Shown here: positions 11,388 through 22,929 of the stretch, in pieces
Layout of the letters: every line of letters begins with the position of its first letter
Numbering within the stretch: position 1 is the stretch's first letter
Origin: Micrasema longulum
Taxonomy: Eukaryota; Arthropoda; Insecta; Trichoptera; Brachycentridae
Direction of reading: 5' to 3'
Length of the DNA: 64,000 bases
NCBI GenBank assembly: GCA_022494885.1
Contig: JAGVSM010003712.1
Span: 1 to 64,000 of the forward strand
Notes under the pieces: generated by a model
Database searches by the model: none
Seen by the model: the letters and a program-made list of their open reading frames with translations, nothing else
Told to the model about the DNA's origin: nothing
Made by a program: the position numbers and the translations under genes

Positions 11388-12845
11388 ACTGACATCGTAT
11401 CACAGGTCACCTCGTTATTTATCCAACTGATTCAGTTGAGTGTTACCTTCAAATAGATGATTTGAACTTATTACGATTTAGTAAAACTATGGCTGACACT
11501 ACTGTCCATACGTATGACTATTTCCTTTAATTATTATTTAGTAATTAAACGCATCACAATTTAGAATCTAAGTATACAACTAATTTCACATTTTGTTAAT
11601 AATTTTCATCACAATATTTAAAAAATATAATGTGATAATTATTGTTATTGTTACATAGTTTTCTATACTCTTACCTCCTATCCATAGCTGTTTTTTACAA
11701 TATTGCTATCAATATTACTAGTCTACAGCACAAACTCAATTTTAATGTATTTATTTAAAACAGTTGCAGCACAGGTGTTTTCACTATTGAAAAATAATAA
11801 ATATGAACAGATAAAACTGAAATTTATGTGAGAGTTTTTTAGTGAAGATTTTTTACTGAAAGTTATGGCAAGAATATTTGTTTCCATGAAACATTTCTTT
11901 GTCTTAATATTTTGAATGGTTTTAGTTTGAGCTATGACATTATACATTTCATATAATATATAAATTAAAATTTAGTTTTAGATTTATTATGACTAACTAA
12001 TACAAAGACATGTTCATTTTTGTAAAACTTTACTAGGCTAAAAATCCTATTAGATTAAAATTAATATTAGCTATTTCAAAATGTTAGATAAAGTTTTCTA
12101 TTTGGATTATCCATCTGTCTATAGCTAAACATGTCAATCTTTTCTGGATTATTCAATATTATTTGTAATTTTGGAGTGTCAAATTAAAATTTGAATATGG
12201 TGAAATTATCATATTAAATTCAACTACAATTTGGTGATTATAGTTTTTTTTTTACTCTATTTGAATATCTGTAGCTGAAATTTTGAACTGTGATCAAGTT
12301 GATGTATTTGTAGAATGATAAAAAATGTATGAAAAAAAGCCTTGATAAAATTACAACTTTAGCATTGTCAATTAAAAAATGCCAATTATTTTTTTTTCAA
12401 AAAGTGATTGCCTTTGAAAGAGTTTATTGTTGTTGATGTGTATAACACAAATAAAATATTTATAATTAGTTTTAGAACGAACAATATGAAGAGATTATGT
12501 AGATATGTGAATATTGTTTCTTATTATTAATTTTTTTATGATTTTTTTTAATTAATGCTGGTTTTGGGTCCTGTTTTGATTACAAATTCCTCCAAACCTA
12601 TTGAAATTCCTTATTCACTTTAAAAATGCATTATTTATTTGTAAATAAGTTTATTTTAAGAATTGAAATGAATGGTGCTGTTGCTGACGATCGATTTATT
12701 GTTCTTTTTTTTAAATGTTATGTACCTTTTAGGTTTTTTTTATAAAATAAATATTATACTTATTGCTTTAGCAAACTAAATGAAATTCCATTATTGTTTT
12801 ATATGATTTTATACTCTTGGGAAATAAATTAATTGTTTAAAAAAC
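11388..12845 (+). other. PC: Putative 3'UTR of pyruvate carboxylase
   Basis: About 1.45 kb of AT-rich sequence without recognisable repeat or ORF follows the stop. It contains AATAAA at 12450, 12746 and 12823. The last is followed within 25 bp by a T/GT-rich tract (TTTTTGTTTTTTTGTTATTG), the usual context of a cleavage site. The end is inferred. Confidence 0.5.
12823..12828 (+). promoter_or_regulatory. Candidate polyadenylation signal of PC
   Basis: AATAAA with a GT/T-rich downstream tract at about 12855-12885. Alternative hexamers lie at 12450 and 12746, so shorter 3'UTR isoforms are possible. Confidence 0.45.
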
Positions 12846-13199
12846 ACAATGAGTAGTTTTTGTTTTTTTGTTATTGTTTTTTCTTGTAAATGAAAATTCT
12901 TGCAATCGTATCAAATTTTCACAGAATCTTTCATTGCAACAGATGTCAAATTAACTAAGTTCCTTTTCCAAGAGAAGGAGATCCATAGAATTCATGGATT
13001 ACATACATTATTTGGTTTATATGTATAGTCTCATTTTAGTAATATAATTCCTCAATATTATCCACAACGGTGGATATTAATATTATTATTATTATTATTA
13101 ACAATTAATAATAATACACTATCAGCTATTAAGCTGACGCGTGTATATCAAGTGTACATGCTTATTAAACATTATACATTGCTGTGTGCATCTTAGTTA

Positions 13200-13705
13200 A
13201 CATTCACTGAACTAGCACCAATCACTTTCTCGGGAAGGCCATTCCATTTCTCCACAACTCGTTTTCAGGAAGTTCTTCCAGGGCTGGTATTCCGAACGCG
13301 TTTACAGCGCGCTATAATGCGTATTTAGTACGTAAAAACGCGCTATACCGCGCTATGATTTCGTTTAGAATACTAGCCCTGGGGTTGGATGAGAAGGAGG
13401 TAGTGTTGAGTTTCAATGTAGGCCTCTGAGATGGCGGTTTTCATTCATAGTGAACATTGATTTCAACTTGGGTAATATAATGATATTGCTCAGTTAAGAT
13501 TTTGAACGTTTCAATCAAGTCTCCACGCTACCTCCGCTCTTCCAGTGAACTTAACCCGAGCTCTCTTAAGGGGTCCTCGTATGATTTATTTCTTAGAGAA
13601 ACTACCATTTTAGTTGCTCTCTCTGGACTTTCTCCAACAACTCTGTCTTTTTTAATAGTGGTGTTAAATGACAACAACTATTGTACTGTTTATGAATTTT
13701 ATTAG
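13200..13705 (-). mobile_element. LINE fragment (CR1/jockey-like pol C-terminus)
   Basis: On the minus strand the pieces ELLEKVQR, ERATKMVVSLRNKSYED, PLRELGLSS and LEERR-RGDLIETFKIL follow one another across one frameshift and one stop. After a 105-bp insertion comes VVEKWNGLPEKVIGASS. This is the standard end of a non-LTR reverse transcriptase. It is dead. Confidence 0.75.
13279..13383. mobile_element. Small TIR element inserted in the LINE fragment
   Basis: The ends CCAGGGCTGGTATTC and GAATACTAGCCCTGG are inverted repeats (14 of 15 match). The interior is rich in CGCGCTATA palindromes. Removing it joins the two halves of the LINE C-terminus. I see no clear target duplication. Confidence 0.6.
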
Positions 13706-16700
13706 TGGGTCGATAGGTACGATGAAGGGATGTGGAATACGCACAAAAGTAAGCTTGTTGTACTTTCTAACATATAATACTTAGTAAATGTACTAACATG
13801 GCGATAGGGATAAAACTGTTTTATCAAAGGAGACATATTTAGAATAACTCGGCTCATAAGTGTTCATTTTCTCAGTTGGTATTTAAAATAATATCAACAT
13901 TTATAATATCATACAACAAGAGAGAGCCAGAAAACAGATGTTTTTATTTTTATAGCCAGCAGCACAAATGCGGAATACATATTTATCTTAATATATAATA
14001 ACTCCATTCTTTGTGAGTTGTTGATAAACATTAATTTGTAAAAATTCTAGTTTATTTATGTTTGGTTATTCTCAATGGTTTTATTACATTTTCTCGGTTC
14101 TGGGTGTAAGTAGACACTCTTACAAGGAAAGAGAGAATAACATGCTCGTATTAATTTACAAACCCTTCAGTAAGCGAAGGGGCGTAGATTCGGCGCCAGG
14201 TACATTTTTGTGGGTTGAATAATAAAACTAAAATAGTTTTGAGACGTCTCTTGTTGTTGGATGGTATACCTAGAACTAATACTTCTCTTAATTCTATATA
14301 TATATATATATATAAATAGACACTTAACACAGAAGGTCTGTAGAGTAACAAATCTATTATTTAGTGTGTAAAATCCACACTGCCATTCTATACAAGGTAC
14401 CCTGAAGCTTTCTTAGCTGACGGTGCTTGCATTTTTAGCTTTTCAAGCGATCCATTATATACCAGAGATATAAGAACAAGAATAATTGCTTAGTAAGAAG
14501 CTTCGTACATTTTCCAATCAGCACGGTGAAGTTACATCTCGGATTGTTTCCTACGTGAATATGCACCTCTTGGTGATGTAATGAGGTGAAATAACTCGCA
14601 ATAATAAGGCAATCCTATTATGCCACGTGACCACATATGTAGAACCATTCAAGCCGCTTGCGTAGCAATTTTATTAAATATTTTGATTAATTTATTCAGT
14701 ATGTCAATGTGAACAATAATAATAATGATGAATCTCAATACAAAATACCACGGCAAATTTCTAAATGGTTGGATTCCGTTCGAGAGGTGTGAGATAATAG
14801 TATTCCTTGATCCACGACATAAATCATTTCTATCTAAATAGATAACTCTACACGACATTCTTATCCTTCATATATTTCACTTAGCTGTAACTTTAATACA
14901 ATTCCTTCAAAATAGGGGTGAAAAAATATAGGTATTTCAATATTTATCTACTCAAATTCAGAGAAGTTGTTTCTGGTCGCTCTGGGGTGGAATACGGTAA
15001 CAATTTTTCAAAGGGGACACTTAGATCTAATATTCATAAGAATTAAAATGAATATTTCATCAAACTGGCCAAATTAATATGACAATATTATCTCTAAAGG
15101 CATAAATATATCCCTTCCTAATATACGTACAATCACATTTAATAAAAATATATTAGATTTGTTCTAATATCAAAGGAAAGGAATTTACAAAAAGGGTGAC
15201 TTTATCATGAATGCCTAGGAAAATTTGAACATTCTAGAATAAATCAAACAAACTGGATGATATTGTGAAATAGCTAGTGAGGATTACTACGGACATTAGA
15301 ATGACTTAATTGGAAACGGTGCAGTAACATCGTATTAATAATTTGGAAAAGAAATTGTAGTTACCCAAATATTCACAATCAATTCAGTCTTACGAGAAAA
15401 AAATCTAGGGGAGCAAACATCCATTTTCTAACGAATAAAGAATCTCCACAAATATAGTACATTTCTTACTTAGAGCGATGCTTATTGTTTAATATAAGAT
15501 TAGCAAAGTGAATGTGCACAGCTCATGGTAAGTAACAAGGGATACACAACACTTATATTATTTCTACACATCCATTATTCATTTTACTGCTGATACCTAT
15601 TTATAACAATTTATAATGATATATTACATATTTGGTGTAGTTAAATTATACTGTTGTCCATCAAACGAGACAAATACTATCACAGAATAAAATTATGAAA
15701 AAATTGTTAGTTATTCTTGATCTGTCGTAATATGTTTGTTATTAAATTAATGATGTGTGTGTTTATAAATTAAGTATCGCACCATTTCATTCACACATTA
15801 TTGAAATGGAAGAATTTTATTTGATGAACTCTGACCGCCTCGTGATATAGCTTACCATGCACAAAGTCTCAAGTTCGATCGATGACAAAGTTGACATAAA
15901 ACATAAAGTGATAAAATGCAATAATTCACAGGTTCCGGACTGCAAAAACTACGTAAATTTAATTTATGTACTGCATTTATTCATTCCTATTTTTGTAGTA
16001 TCTTCTTACTATTGTCAAAGTGGAAATAAATTGCAAAAATATATACTCGTCTGATGCAGTAAAACATTATTATTAGATACAATAATTTTCTTTTTTACTT
16101 ATAAATGAAATCATATGACATGGGATGATATTTTATAAAAAGAATTCTCATTTTTAATACCACTAAGCGACAATTAAGTAAATAGTATTAAAGTAAAAAC
16201 TATTTCTCGGAACACAGAAGTACATATCATATAAAAATAATTAAAATTACCGTAATTGAAAATTGTGCATATCTGTTTTACAGTAATTTTTTATTTAGTT
16301 TAAGTAGCTTTGTAAAATGTTGCATACAATAAAAAAAACCTTTGTTACATTATACCTTATTGAACAAAAATGTACGAGTAATGAGTTAGATTCATTTTTA
16401 CACTTAAATGCAAAAGTTTAATTTTCTAAATCTGTACAGTCTCGTTAAGGGCTGGTATTTCTATATTAATACCAGAGAGACAGTTTTATAATAATAATTC
16501 ATTATTGAAGAATGACAACAATAGTAACCAACATAATATATCTTCCGACCAAACATGGTTCATATCACATTCCTTAAATATACAAGCGTTTCATATCTTA
16601 CCATTTTAATACTTTATTACGATACAGAATATAAATAACACGTTTAAATAAGGTGTGCCCAATATCTTAGAAGGGGGATATTTTATTGCTCAATCATCCT

Positions 16701-17120
16701 TTTTTATTTGTTTCTACTGAAAAACTTAAGAAAACAAAATATCTGAGTAGTTTGAAGATGTTCTTAGAAGTTGTATATGATTTTTTTTGCACCTTTGCTT
16801 AGTAATAATTTTAATATCACTAATTAGTTTGATGACAAATATCTGGTATGCTTGTATTTCTAAATTGTGAGCTCTAACATCATTATGGCACACCTTTGAT
16901 GAAGTAAGCTTATATAAATTAATCAAAATGTAAATGACTAGTAAATGAGTATAGTAAAAATTACTTCCGATATCTCTCAAAAACTTTTCTGTTATTGGAA
17001 ATTTAGTTAATTTTCCAATCGAATACATTCCAAACAAACTTGAAATCAATACCTTCATTTTCATTAAAATATTTGATATTTTATACATTTCTCTTTTTGC
17101 AATCACCTCCCAGAATGTAG
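13706..17120. other. Intergenic region between the two convergent genes
   Basis: AT-rich sequence with a (TA)n run near 14297-14313 and a small GGGCTGGTATT...AATACCAG palindrome at 16449-16475 that resembles the ends of the 13279 element. I recognise no gene or larger element. Confidence 0.5.
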
Positions 17121-17143
17121 GAGTTTTTGCCCTGAACTGGCGA

Positions 17144-17149
17144 TTTATT
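17144..17149 (-). promoter_or_regulatory. Candidate polyadenylation signal of the membrane-protein gene
   Basis: AATAAA on the minus strand about 160 bp past the stop, followed by a GT/G-rich stretch (TGGGAGGTGATTG). The 3'UTR would be about 17306-17120. Confidence 0.4.
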
Positions 17150-17306
17150 GACAGAAACCAACAAAACGTTACATATCCTTACCGAGACACGATAACTGAA
17201 CATGCAAATCGTCAGTGATAGTAAAGTTTAAATTTGAAATGCGGATGCATCAAATTTGAACTAAGTAATCATAAATGACCAGGTGTTGGGATGTTAAAAC
17301 GGGTTA

Positions 17307-17381
17307 TTAATCGTCCTCTGAAGGATTGTCAGCAGTCAGCAGAATAGCATTGTCTTCTGCTTGAAGATCTGAAGTTAAATT
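17307..17381 (-). CDS. Membrane protein exon 3: acidic tail and stop
   Basis: Strong acceptor CCATTTTTTTCAG, then NLTSDLQAEDNAILLTADNP and SEDD, stop TAA at 17309-17307. It is in frame with exon 2. A polyadenylation hexamer follows about 160 bp later. The first intron-2 kilobase holds a SINE and an RTE fragment, which explains its length. Confidence 0.6.
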   Translation of the reverse strand, partial: NLTSDLQAEDNAILLTADNPSEDD

Positions 17382-20300
17382 CTGAAAAAAATGGTTTACG
17401 TTGTCGACATTAATTTTGTTTTCTGTTATATATAGTATCAATTTGTAGTAATTGCTGTATTCTGCGGCATATTAAATCAATAAAAAAAGGTTACATATGT
17501 AAAATACTCAACACGGTGGGGACATATTTGTGTAATTTAGTTTAAATACACATATATGTATTAAGTCTTGTTTTCCATTGGATTGTTTGGAGCCGTAACA
17601 TCGATACTGAGGAAAAAAAAAGGAAAAAATGCTCGATGTGTTTGAAATGTGGTGCTATGCATTTCATGAACCGCAAGACGCACAAACGTCTCCATCTTCC
17701 AGGATTTATCAAAAAGGGAAGCACTCGCCACAATATGCATAAAAATGTTTTTATTATATTTCGGACATATTGCAAGAAAGAATGGAGAGAGCAACCAAAA
17801 GGATGGTTTTATGGTAAGTACTTATTTATATACAATAAACTCAAACAAAGTAGGATTTGATGGTATGGTCAAGTCATGCGTAGAGATGAGAACTGTTTAT
17901 TTATTTCAATCTTTAAGTACAAAGAATAAGTACTTTGGCGGACTTATTGCAGACTATTGCTAAAATCACCAGCAAGAAGAGTGCTCAACATCCCAGCTAA
18001 ACCTAGAGGTAGAGGCAGACCTCCTGCAAAATGGTGGTCTACTATTGAGGATTTGGCACCACAAAATATTCCCATTGTGACAACCCGGGACAGAAGATCC
18101 TGGAGCTTGCGTACAAGGAGGTCCGAACCTGAATGAAGGATTTTTTTCACCATTTTCAGGAGAAGTGAACAAGTTTGGATTTTGTCTAAGGGAACAGGCC
18201 ATTGCAGGAGACTGCCACGAGACATTGAATAGATTTATATACTATTAATCGTGTTGTCTAGATCTTGCATGTTTCCACTTTCCATTATGTTGTATCCCAA
18301 CTCAACACAGGGCTATTTGCCTCATAGAGTTAGGGATATGTCTTTATTTATTTGTAATATGTATATTTGTATGAATAAATAAATGAAAAAATTAAATAAT
18401 GATATGAAATGAACCAGAATATAGGAGCAGGAAGAAGAAAACTTAACTGCATACTTTAGATATTTAAAAGAAAACAAAACTTGTATTGTACTAGAAATGG
18501 AAATATCGATCACGCACACAAAAGTAAAATAAACAGCACTAACGACAAGGGCCCATTGGGTGTGAGATGTGGGAGTGGGAGTTTCTACCCTGCCAGCACC
18601 TCTTATCACACATGTCATGAACGTGGGCCCCGGCTATACCATGTTAGCTTGCTAGGAATCAAATACAGGACCTCAAGAATGGTAGACAAACGCACAAATC
18701 TGAGAGCAGCCGTCGAGTTGAAAACACTCATCCCGGGTTGTGGTTCTATTTCACACACAGAACTCTCTTCATCTGCCTGGACACTGAGATGTTCCCATTG
18801 AACCTTTTATACAATTTTTTCTAAAACACCCTCCATGCGGAAGCTGTAAATACACCCCTGACGGTAATTTCAATACAAGTGGAACACAAAATGCTTTGCA
18901 ATCTGGGATCCGTCTGGAAAAGAATAAACCAATAATTACGATAATTATTATCCTTACCCCAATTTCTTGTATCCTCTTCTTACAGCGTTGTCTGCGTCGG
19001 AGGGCATAGCAGAGTACGGCGAGGACCAACAGGGCGGAGACTGCTGCAGATAAGATGGCCGGTAGGAGAAGATTATCTCGGGCACTGTAGTCCTACAAAT
19101 ATTGGATTTTAGAGTATTTAATCAAATATTTTACCTAAGTATACAAAATTCTGGTGTTAGATTAAAGAGTGACATTAGTAATAACAAATTTATCTTTCTC
19201 AACTCCACCTGGGGTTTTTGTAAAAACTGTGTTGTAATGTTTGTATGATTTGAGTCATAAGTTTAGAAATCTTAACATTTCTGCAAGATAATGAATATTT
19301 TATTCTATGTAGATTAGCTACATGTAATGACTGCCTATAATGAGTACTACTTACTGTTAAGTATACAATTGCAGAGGTAACACTTACAGTCCATTGGAAG
19401 TATGAAGAAGGATCTACGAATGGCCACCGCGTCTGCAGCCAAGATGATTTGGTTTGGGACATCTTCACATCATCGCTGCCGACACTTTGGATGGGCAAGT
19501 CATCCTCGTAATCTTCGTTGTCATCATCCAAAATACGTTCCTTAGTTTCCATGAATGTCGTATACATTTTTGTCTTATTTTTATCTTTGCCAAATAGTTT
19601 ATCATTAATACTGTCCAAGAGAGCCGCTGTGTTGTTTACAGCTGGTATTGCGGTATACACAGAAGGAGTTGTAGGTGTTGTTTGAATCGAGGATTGTTTT
19701 GTAGATTTGACTTTCATCACGGGGGACTTGTTTATGATAAGGGGCGATTTTTTGGTATTACTAGTTACAGTCGGGGGAGGTTTAGTGAGATCGTAATCCT
19801 CGTCATCGTCATCTTCGTAATCTGTCCAATTTATCTTGTCGTGTCCCAACATGAGATCTGTATTACTTTCCCGCTGATGAGTCGGGAAAAGGGAAGACAG
19901 CTTTTCGACCGCCTTCACGGTTGTCGGTTCAGGCTTTTCCGTAGTTACGGGCGGCGTGAACGTGGAGGATTGAAGTCGCTTCAGTGCCGGCATGATCCAT
20001 TCCTGCTTCGCAGTAGACGGGGCAGGGGAGGAAGTAGAAGGGCGGAGAATGCTCGACAATGCAGTGGGGGAAGAGTCCGAGGAGGAAGAAGCGCTCAGTC
20101 CGTCAAGAGTGAAGGCAGTCTCGGAGGCGAGTGTGGCCGCGTTATGAGTGGTGGTCTCTTTCTGGGGATCGACGACGACTTCTTGGGAGAGCTCCTTTTT
20201 CTTGCTCTGGCTCTTCTCCGACGGGTCGGTCGCGACAAGGCGACTGCTCTGGGCGACCCATATCTCGCGCTCGGTCTTCGCCGGTTTTGATGTCGGCTCG

Positions 20301-20563
20301 AAGGAAATGATTCCGGTCATCATGAGGAGGGCGACGACGGCTCCCCCGATCATCAGCAAGGCGAAGATAACCGCGGTGATGTAGTAGAGGTGCAGCAGCA
20401 GCTGCAGGGTCAACTTCTGACAGCACGTCTTGGGTTCCGGGAGGGGGCTGTAGTCGCGCCCCGTCCCCTTGCCCTTCCCCCCGCTACTATTCAGGACCTC
20501 CTCAGTCTGAGGGAGGATGGTGTACTGGAGACTGTTTTCACCCTGACGCACCGTTTTGTACAT
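17307..20563 (-). CDS. Predicted two-pass membrane protein with mucin-like acidic loop (3 exons)
   Basis: Coding exons 20563-19388, 19092-18958 and 17381-17307 join in phase 0 to give about 461 residues. The start ATG has an in-frame TAA three codons upstream. Residues 1-57 are probably cytosolic and end CCQK; about 58-86 form a hydrophobic segment (YYITAVIFALLMIGGAVVAL). Residues 87-399 are rich in Ser, Thr and Pro, with N-glycosylation sequons (NWT, NNT, NKT) and two acidic Tyr clusters (DYEDDDDEDYDL, DDDNEDYEDDL) that could be sulfated. Residues 400-423 are a second membrane segment followed by RRRQRCKKR, then an acidic tail ending NPSEDD. I do not recognise the family. An extra exon inside the 1.6-kb second intron cannot be excluded. 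Confidence 0.7.
17740..18135 (+). mobile_element. RTE-type LINE C-terminal fragment
   Basis: Pieces FGHIARKNGES, then WYGQVMRRDEN, then RVLNIPAKPRGRGRPPAKWW and DRRSWSLRTRRSEPE stop are the familiar end of RTE-like pol, broken by frameshifts. It lies antisense in intron 2 of the membrane-protein gene. Confidence 0.65.
18640..18790 (-). repeat. SINE family A copy with upstream module, internally deleted
   Basis: On the minus strand: AGTTCTGTGTGTGAAATAG, then GAGTGTTTTCAACTCGACGG, CTGCTCTCAG, and directly the tRNA-like head (TTTGTCTACCATTCTTGAGG, TTTGATTCC). About 60 bp present in the copy at 25190 are missing. Confidence 0.55.
18958..19092 (-). CDS. Membrane protein exon 2: second membrane segment
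   Basis: A 135-bp exon between ATTTGTAG and GTAAGG, phase 0 at both ends. It encodes DYSARDNLLLPAIL, the hydrophobic run SAAVSALLVLAVLCYAL, then RRRQRCKKRIQEIG. The basic stretch after the hydrophobic run predicts a cytosolic C-terminus. Confidence 0.75.
19388..20563 (-). CDS. Membrane protein exon 1 (coding part)
   Basis: It encodes 392 residues from MYKTVRQGEN to WPFVDPSSYFQWT and ends at a consensus GTAAGTG donor. An acceptor (TTTCTTTTATTTCAG) lies at 20593-20594, so the exon probably begins at 20592 with 29 bp of 5'UTR. The reading frame runs on to 19199 if unspliced, but that extension loses the second membrane segment and is not hydrophilic-loop-like. Confidence 0.8.
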
Positions 20564-20610
20564 TTTTATTTATTATTTGATATTTCCTTATCCTGAAATA
20601 AAAGAAACTA

Positions 20611-21150
20611 TAGTCCTTAAAATATTGCTTGATTAGAATGACAGTTGTCAGCATAAGGGACGACATAACTTTGTAGTAACATCTAAGGAGTTATTTATAT
20701 TGACACGAAAAACCATTCGTATCTGGCATGTTAATTTATTTTTGAATACAATGCTTGACATATAAATCAACATAATTATATAAAATCTACTTTAAAACAA
20801 CAAAAGAAAATTAAAATAAACCTAACTATTAACGACGTTCTTACAAGGTTACGTCATTTTGCAAAAATGTTAAAGATGGGACAAATTGTTTAATGTAAAT
20901 CGATCGATTAAAAAATAATTAATTTGTTGTTGTTTATGAAAAAAAGTATTTAATCTTATTTTTTTAGTAAATAATTGTCTTAAACACACTATAATGGCTT
21001 GTTTTTGGCGTTTTTTTAAATCAATTTTCGGAAACAGAGTCTCATGTTTGCATGAAAAACTGATAAAATCGATTTGATCGGTACATGATCAGTGATCAGT
21101 AATTTCCATCACTAGTGACATTAGTTTGGCAGCTGTCATTTTAAGGACTA
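20611..21150. mobile_element. TIR element of ~540 bp, copy 1 (TAGTCCTTAAAAT family)
   Basis: Ends TAGTCCTTAAAAT and ATTTTAAGGACTA, flanked by TA on both sides, as in mariner/IS630-type elements. It is similar over its whole length to 34826-35325. No transposase is left. Relative to the other copy, the right terminal repeat lacks its inner part. It ends 18 bp from the acceptor of the membrane-protein coding exon. Confidence 0.75.
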
Positions 21151-21197
21151 TAATTATTTCTCTTTCTCTTTCCATTTATCTAAATAATTTATTAAAC

Positions 21198-21262
21198 TCT
21201 CGTCCAAGGGTTCTGGTTGTATTTCACACACAGAACTGTATTTTTCACCCGCCTGCACACAT
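21198..21262 (-). repeat. SINE A upstream module, solo fragment
   Basis: Minus strand: AAAATACAGTTCTGTGTGTG, AAATACAACCAGAACCC, GGACGAGAGT. This matches the 5' module of the copies at 25190 and 44160 but has no tRNA head. Confidence 0.45.
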
Positions 21263-21611
21263 ATTTTGGACATACTGCGCAATGTAGAGGGCTTTAAAAT
21301 ATAATATTGGATCTACCATTTTGCTGTAGGTATATATTAAAGCTTCGCGTGTCTCCCTATTTTTAGGTTTCGTGATAAGTAATACGCAAAAAATATTATT
21401 TGAGGCTGTAGGAGTATTTCAAAACGTACACGCAATCAGATCAATAGCAATCGAAGCGGAAATTTTTGGTTACATTCATTTTAGATTCTCACTAGGAAAT
21501 TGTAAAACTGCATCGCTTCATTTAAGGGTTGGAATCTTTCGGCTTCGATTGATCTATTTATTATTTATAAATTTACTTTAACCTAATACGGATCAAAGGT
21601 TGGTTATTTAC

Positions 21612-22010
21612 CTAAAAACGGTACTGCAAAATCACCGCACAAATTCACATATACTTCTATAAAAACATTTGCTTTTAAATTCTTTTTTAAACACGAAATT
21701 ATACGCGAATGTTCGCCACGCAGCTAAAGCATTAGATGTTACACAAATAGTTCTAATTCGGCGGATTATTTCACCGGCCGATAAGTGGTTCCCCTGTAGC
21801 ACCCGCTTGACTTTGCGGGCGTCTTTTATTCGCAGCCGAAATATGGAAAACCGAACGGCATTAGAGAAAACAGCAACTCGATAAGGGTAAAATAGGGGTT
21901 GGGTAGTGCGCAGGTCTGCGTTCATCGAACGGAAAACTACGCTGTGAAGTTTGCTGCACTACACCGCGGGAAATGTGGCGGGAGCTTTGAAGTTTTGAAT
22001 GCAAGTAAGA
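21612..22010 (-). promoter_or_regulatory. Candidate promoter and 5'UTR exon of the membrane-protein gene
   Basis: A CpG-rich island (21730-22010) in AT-rich surroundings lies about 1 kb upstream of the coding exon. On the minus strand it leads into a GTAAAT donor at 21611 (CGTTTTTAG before it), which would pair with the acceptor at 20593. On the plus strand there is also a GTAAGA donor-like site near 22002, so a bidirectional promoter is possible. This is inferred from composition and splice sites only. Confidence 0.35.
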
Positions 22011-22087
22011 ATCTTAGACGAAGTGAAAAAAAATCTTCTAAAACATTCAGATTAGTCATTCAACTGAAAAATAAAATTGATACAGCA

Positions 22088-22700
22088 TATATATATATAT
22101 TTGTATATGCATATTTGGATAATTTATAAGGCGCCGTTTTTGTGAAAATCCCCTTAAAGGCGCTGTACAATAAATAAATATCCAACCACGAGCTTGCAGC
22201 TACAGAGCGCATGGACGGTTGGGATTCTTGTTCCTCGTCTCCAATTATGATATACAGGAGCTAGATTACAGCACGTCTTGCTGCTACAGAGCGAATAGAC
22301 AATAATTTTCATTTTTTATTTGACAATAAAGTTTAGAGATTTAGTGATGTTAAAAAAATAAAAAAAAACAAATTTATAAAAATGGAAGTTAGATTACAAC
22401 AAGTATTGCAGCTACTGAGCGCATGGGCGGTTGGAATTCTAGACCTCATTTACTAATTTTTTAAATTTTTTTTCACTTCTGGGATTAAACTAATTGGACA
22501 TGATCAATTCGAAATTCTTTTTGGAAGCCACCAGATCTGAATATCTAACATGACTTATAACAGGGCCACGGATAGTAGCGAGAAGCTTCATTCGGTAATC
22601 ATAGAGAGGGGGAAAGGAACAAGACCACAGAATGTGTTCAGAAGATTGATTAGGATGTCCGCAGCAGCACGAAGGGGAATCAACAATAGTGAAATATCAC
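22088..22700 (-). mobile_element. LINE with Cys/His C-terminus and tandem-repeat 3'UTR
   Basis: On the minus strand SSCCCGHPNQSSEHILWSC reads as the Cys/His motif common near the C-terminus of many LINE pols. It is followed by YRMKLLATIRGPV, SHVRYSDLVASKKNFEL and a stop near 22495. The 3'UTR has units with AGCTGCAAGACGTGCTG-like cores and ends in the GCGCC...GGCGC hairpin and an AT-rich tail. Confidence 0.65.
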
Positions 22701-22929
22701 TTTTTAAAAACATTTTTAAAGTTAAAGTCCATAAAATACTGTCCAGTAAAAAAAAAATTTTGCTAATTATTAGTAGCATAAAAAGTATTTTGAAATTTGT
22801 AATTTTGTGTTCCCGCAAAAACAGTGATTCCATTGGCCACGCCCCTAATACGTCGCGATTTATGTTTATTTGTTCCTCCTATTCAAATTTGTTTCGAAAA
22901 TTTTCACGAATCTTGACGTCATAACTGCC

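Noticed and set aside
19199..19387. Extension of the membrane-protein frame to 19199 as a single-exon gene
   Set aside because: A consensus GTAAGTG donor stands at 19387 and the downstream exon with a good membrane segment joins in frame, while the extension changes composition.
19682..20290. 202-codon ORF on the plus strand
   Set aside because: It is the antisense shadow of the GC-rich first exon of the minus-strand membrane protein; its composition is Arg/Gly/Phe low complexity and it has no splice or start context.
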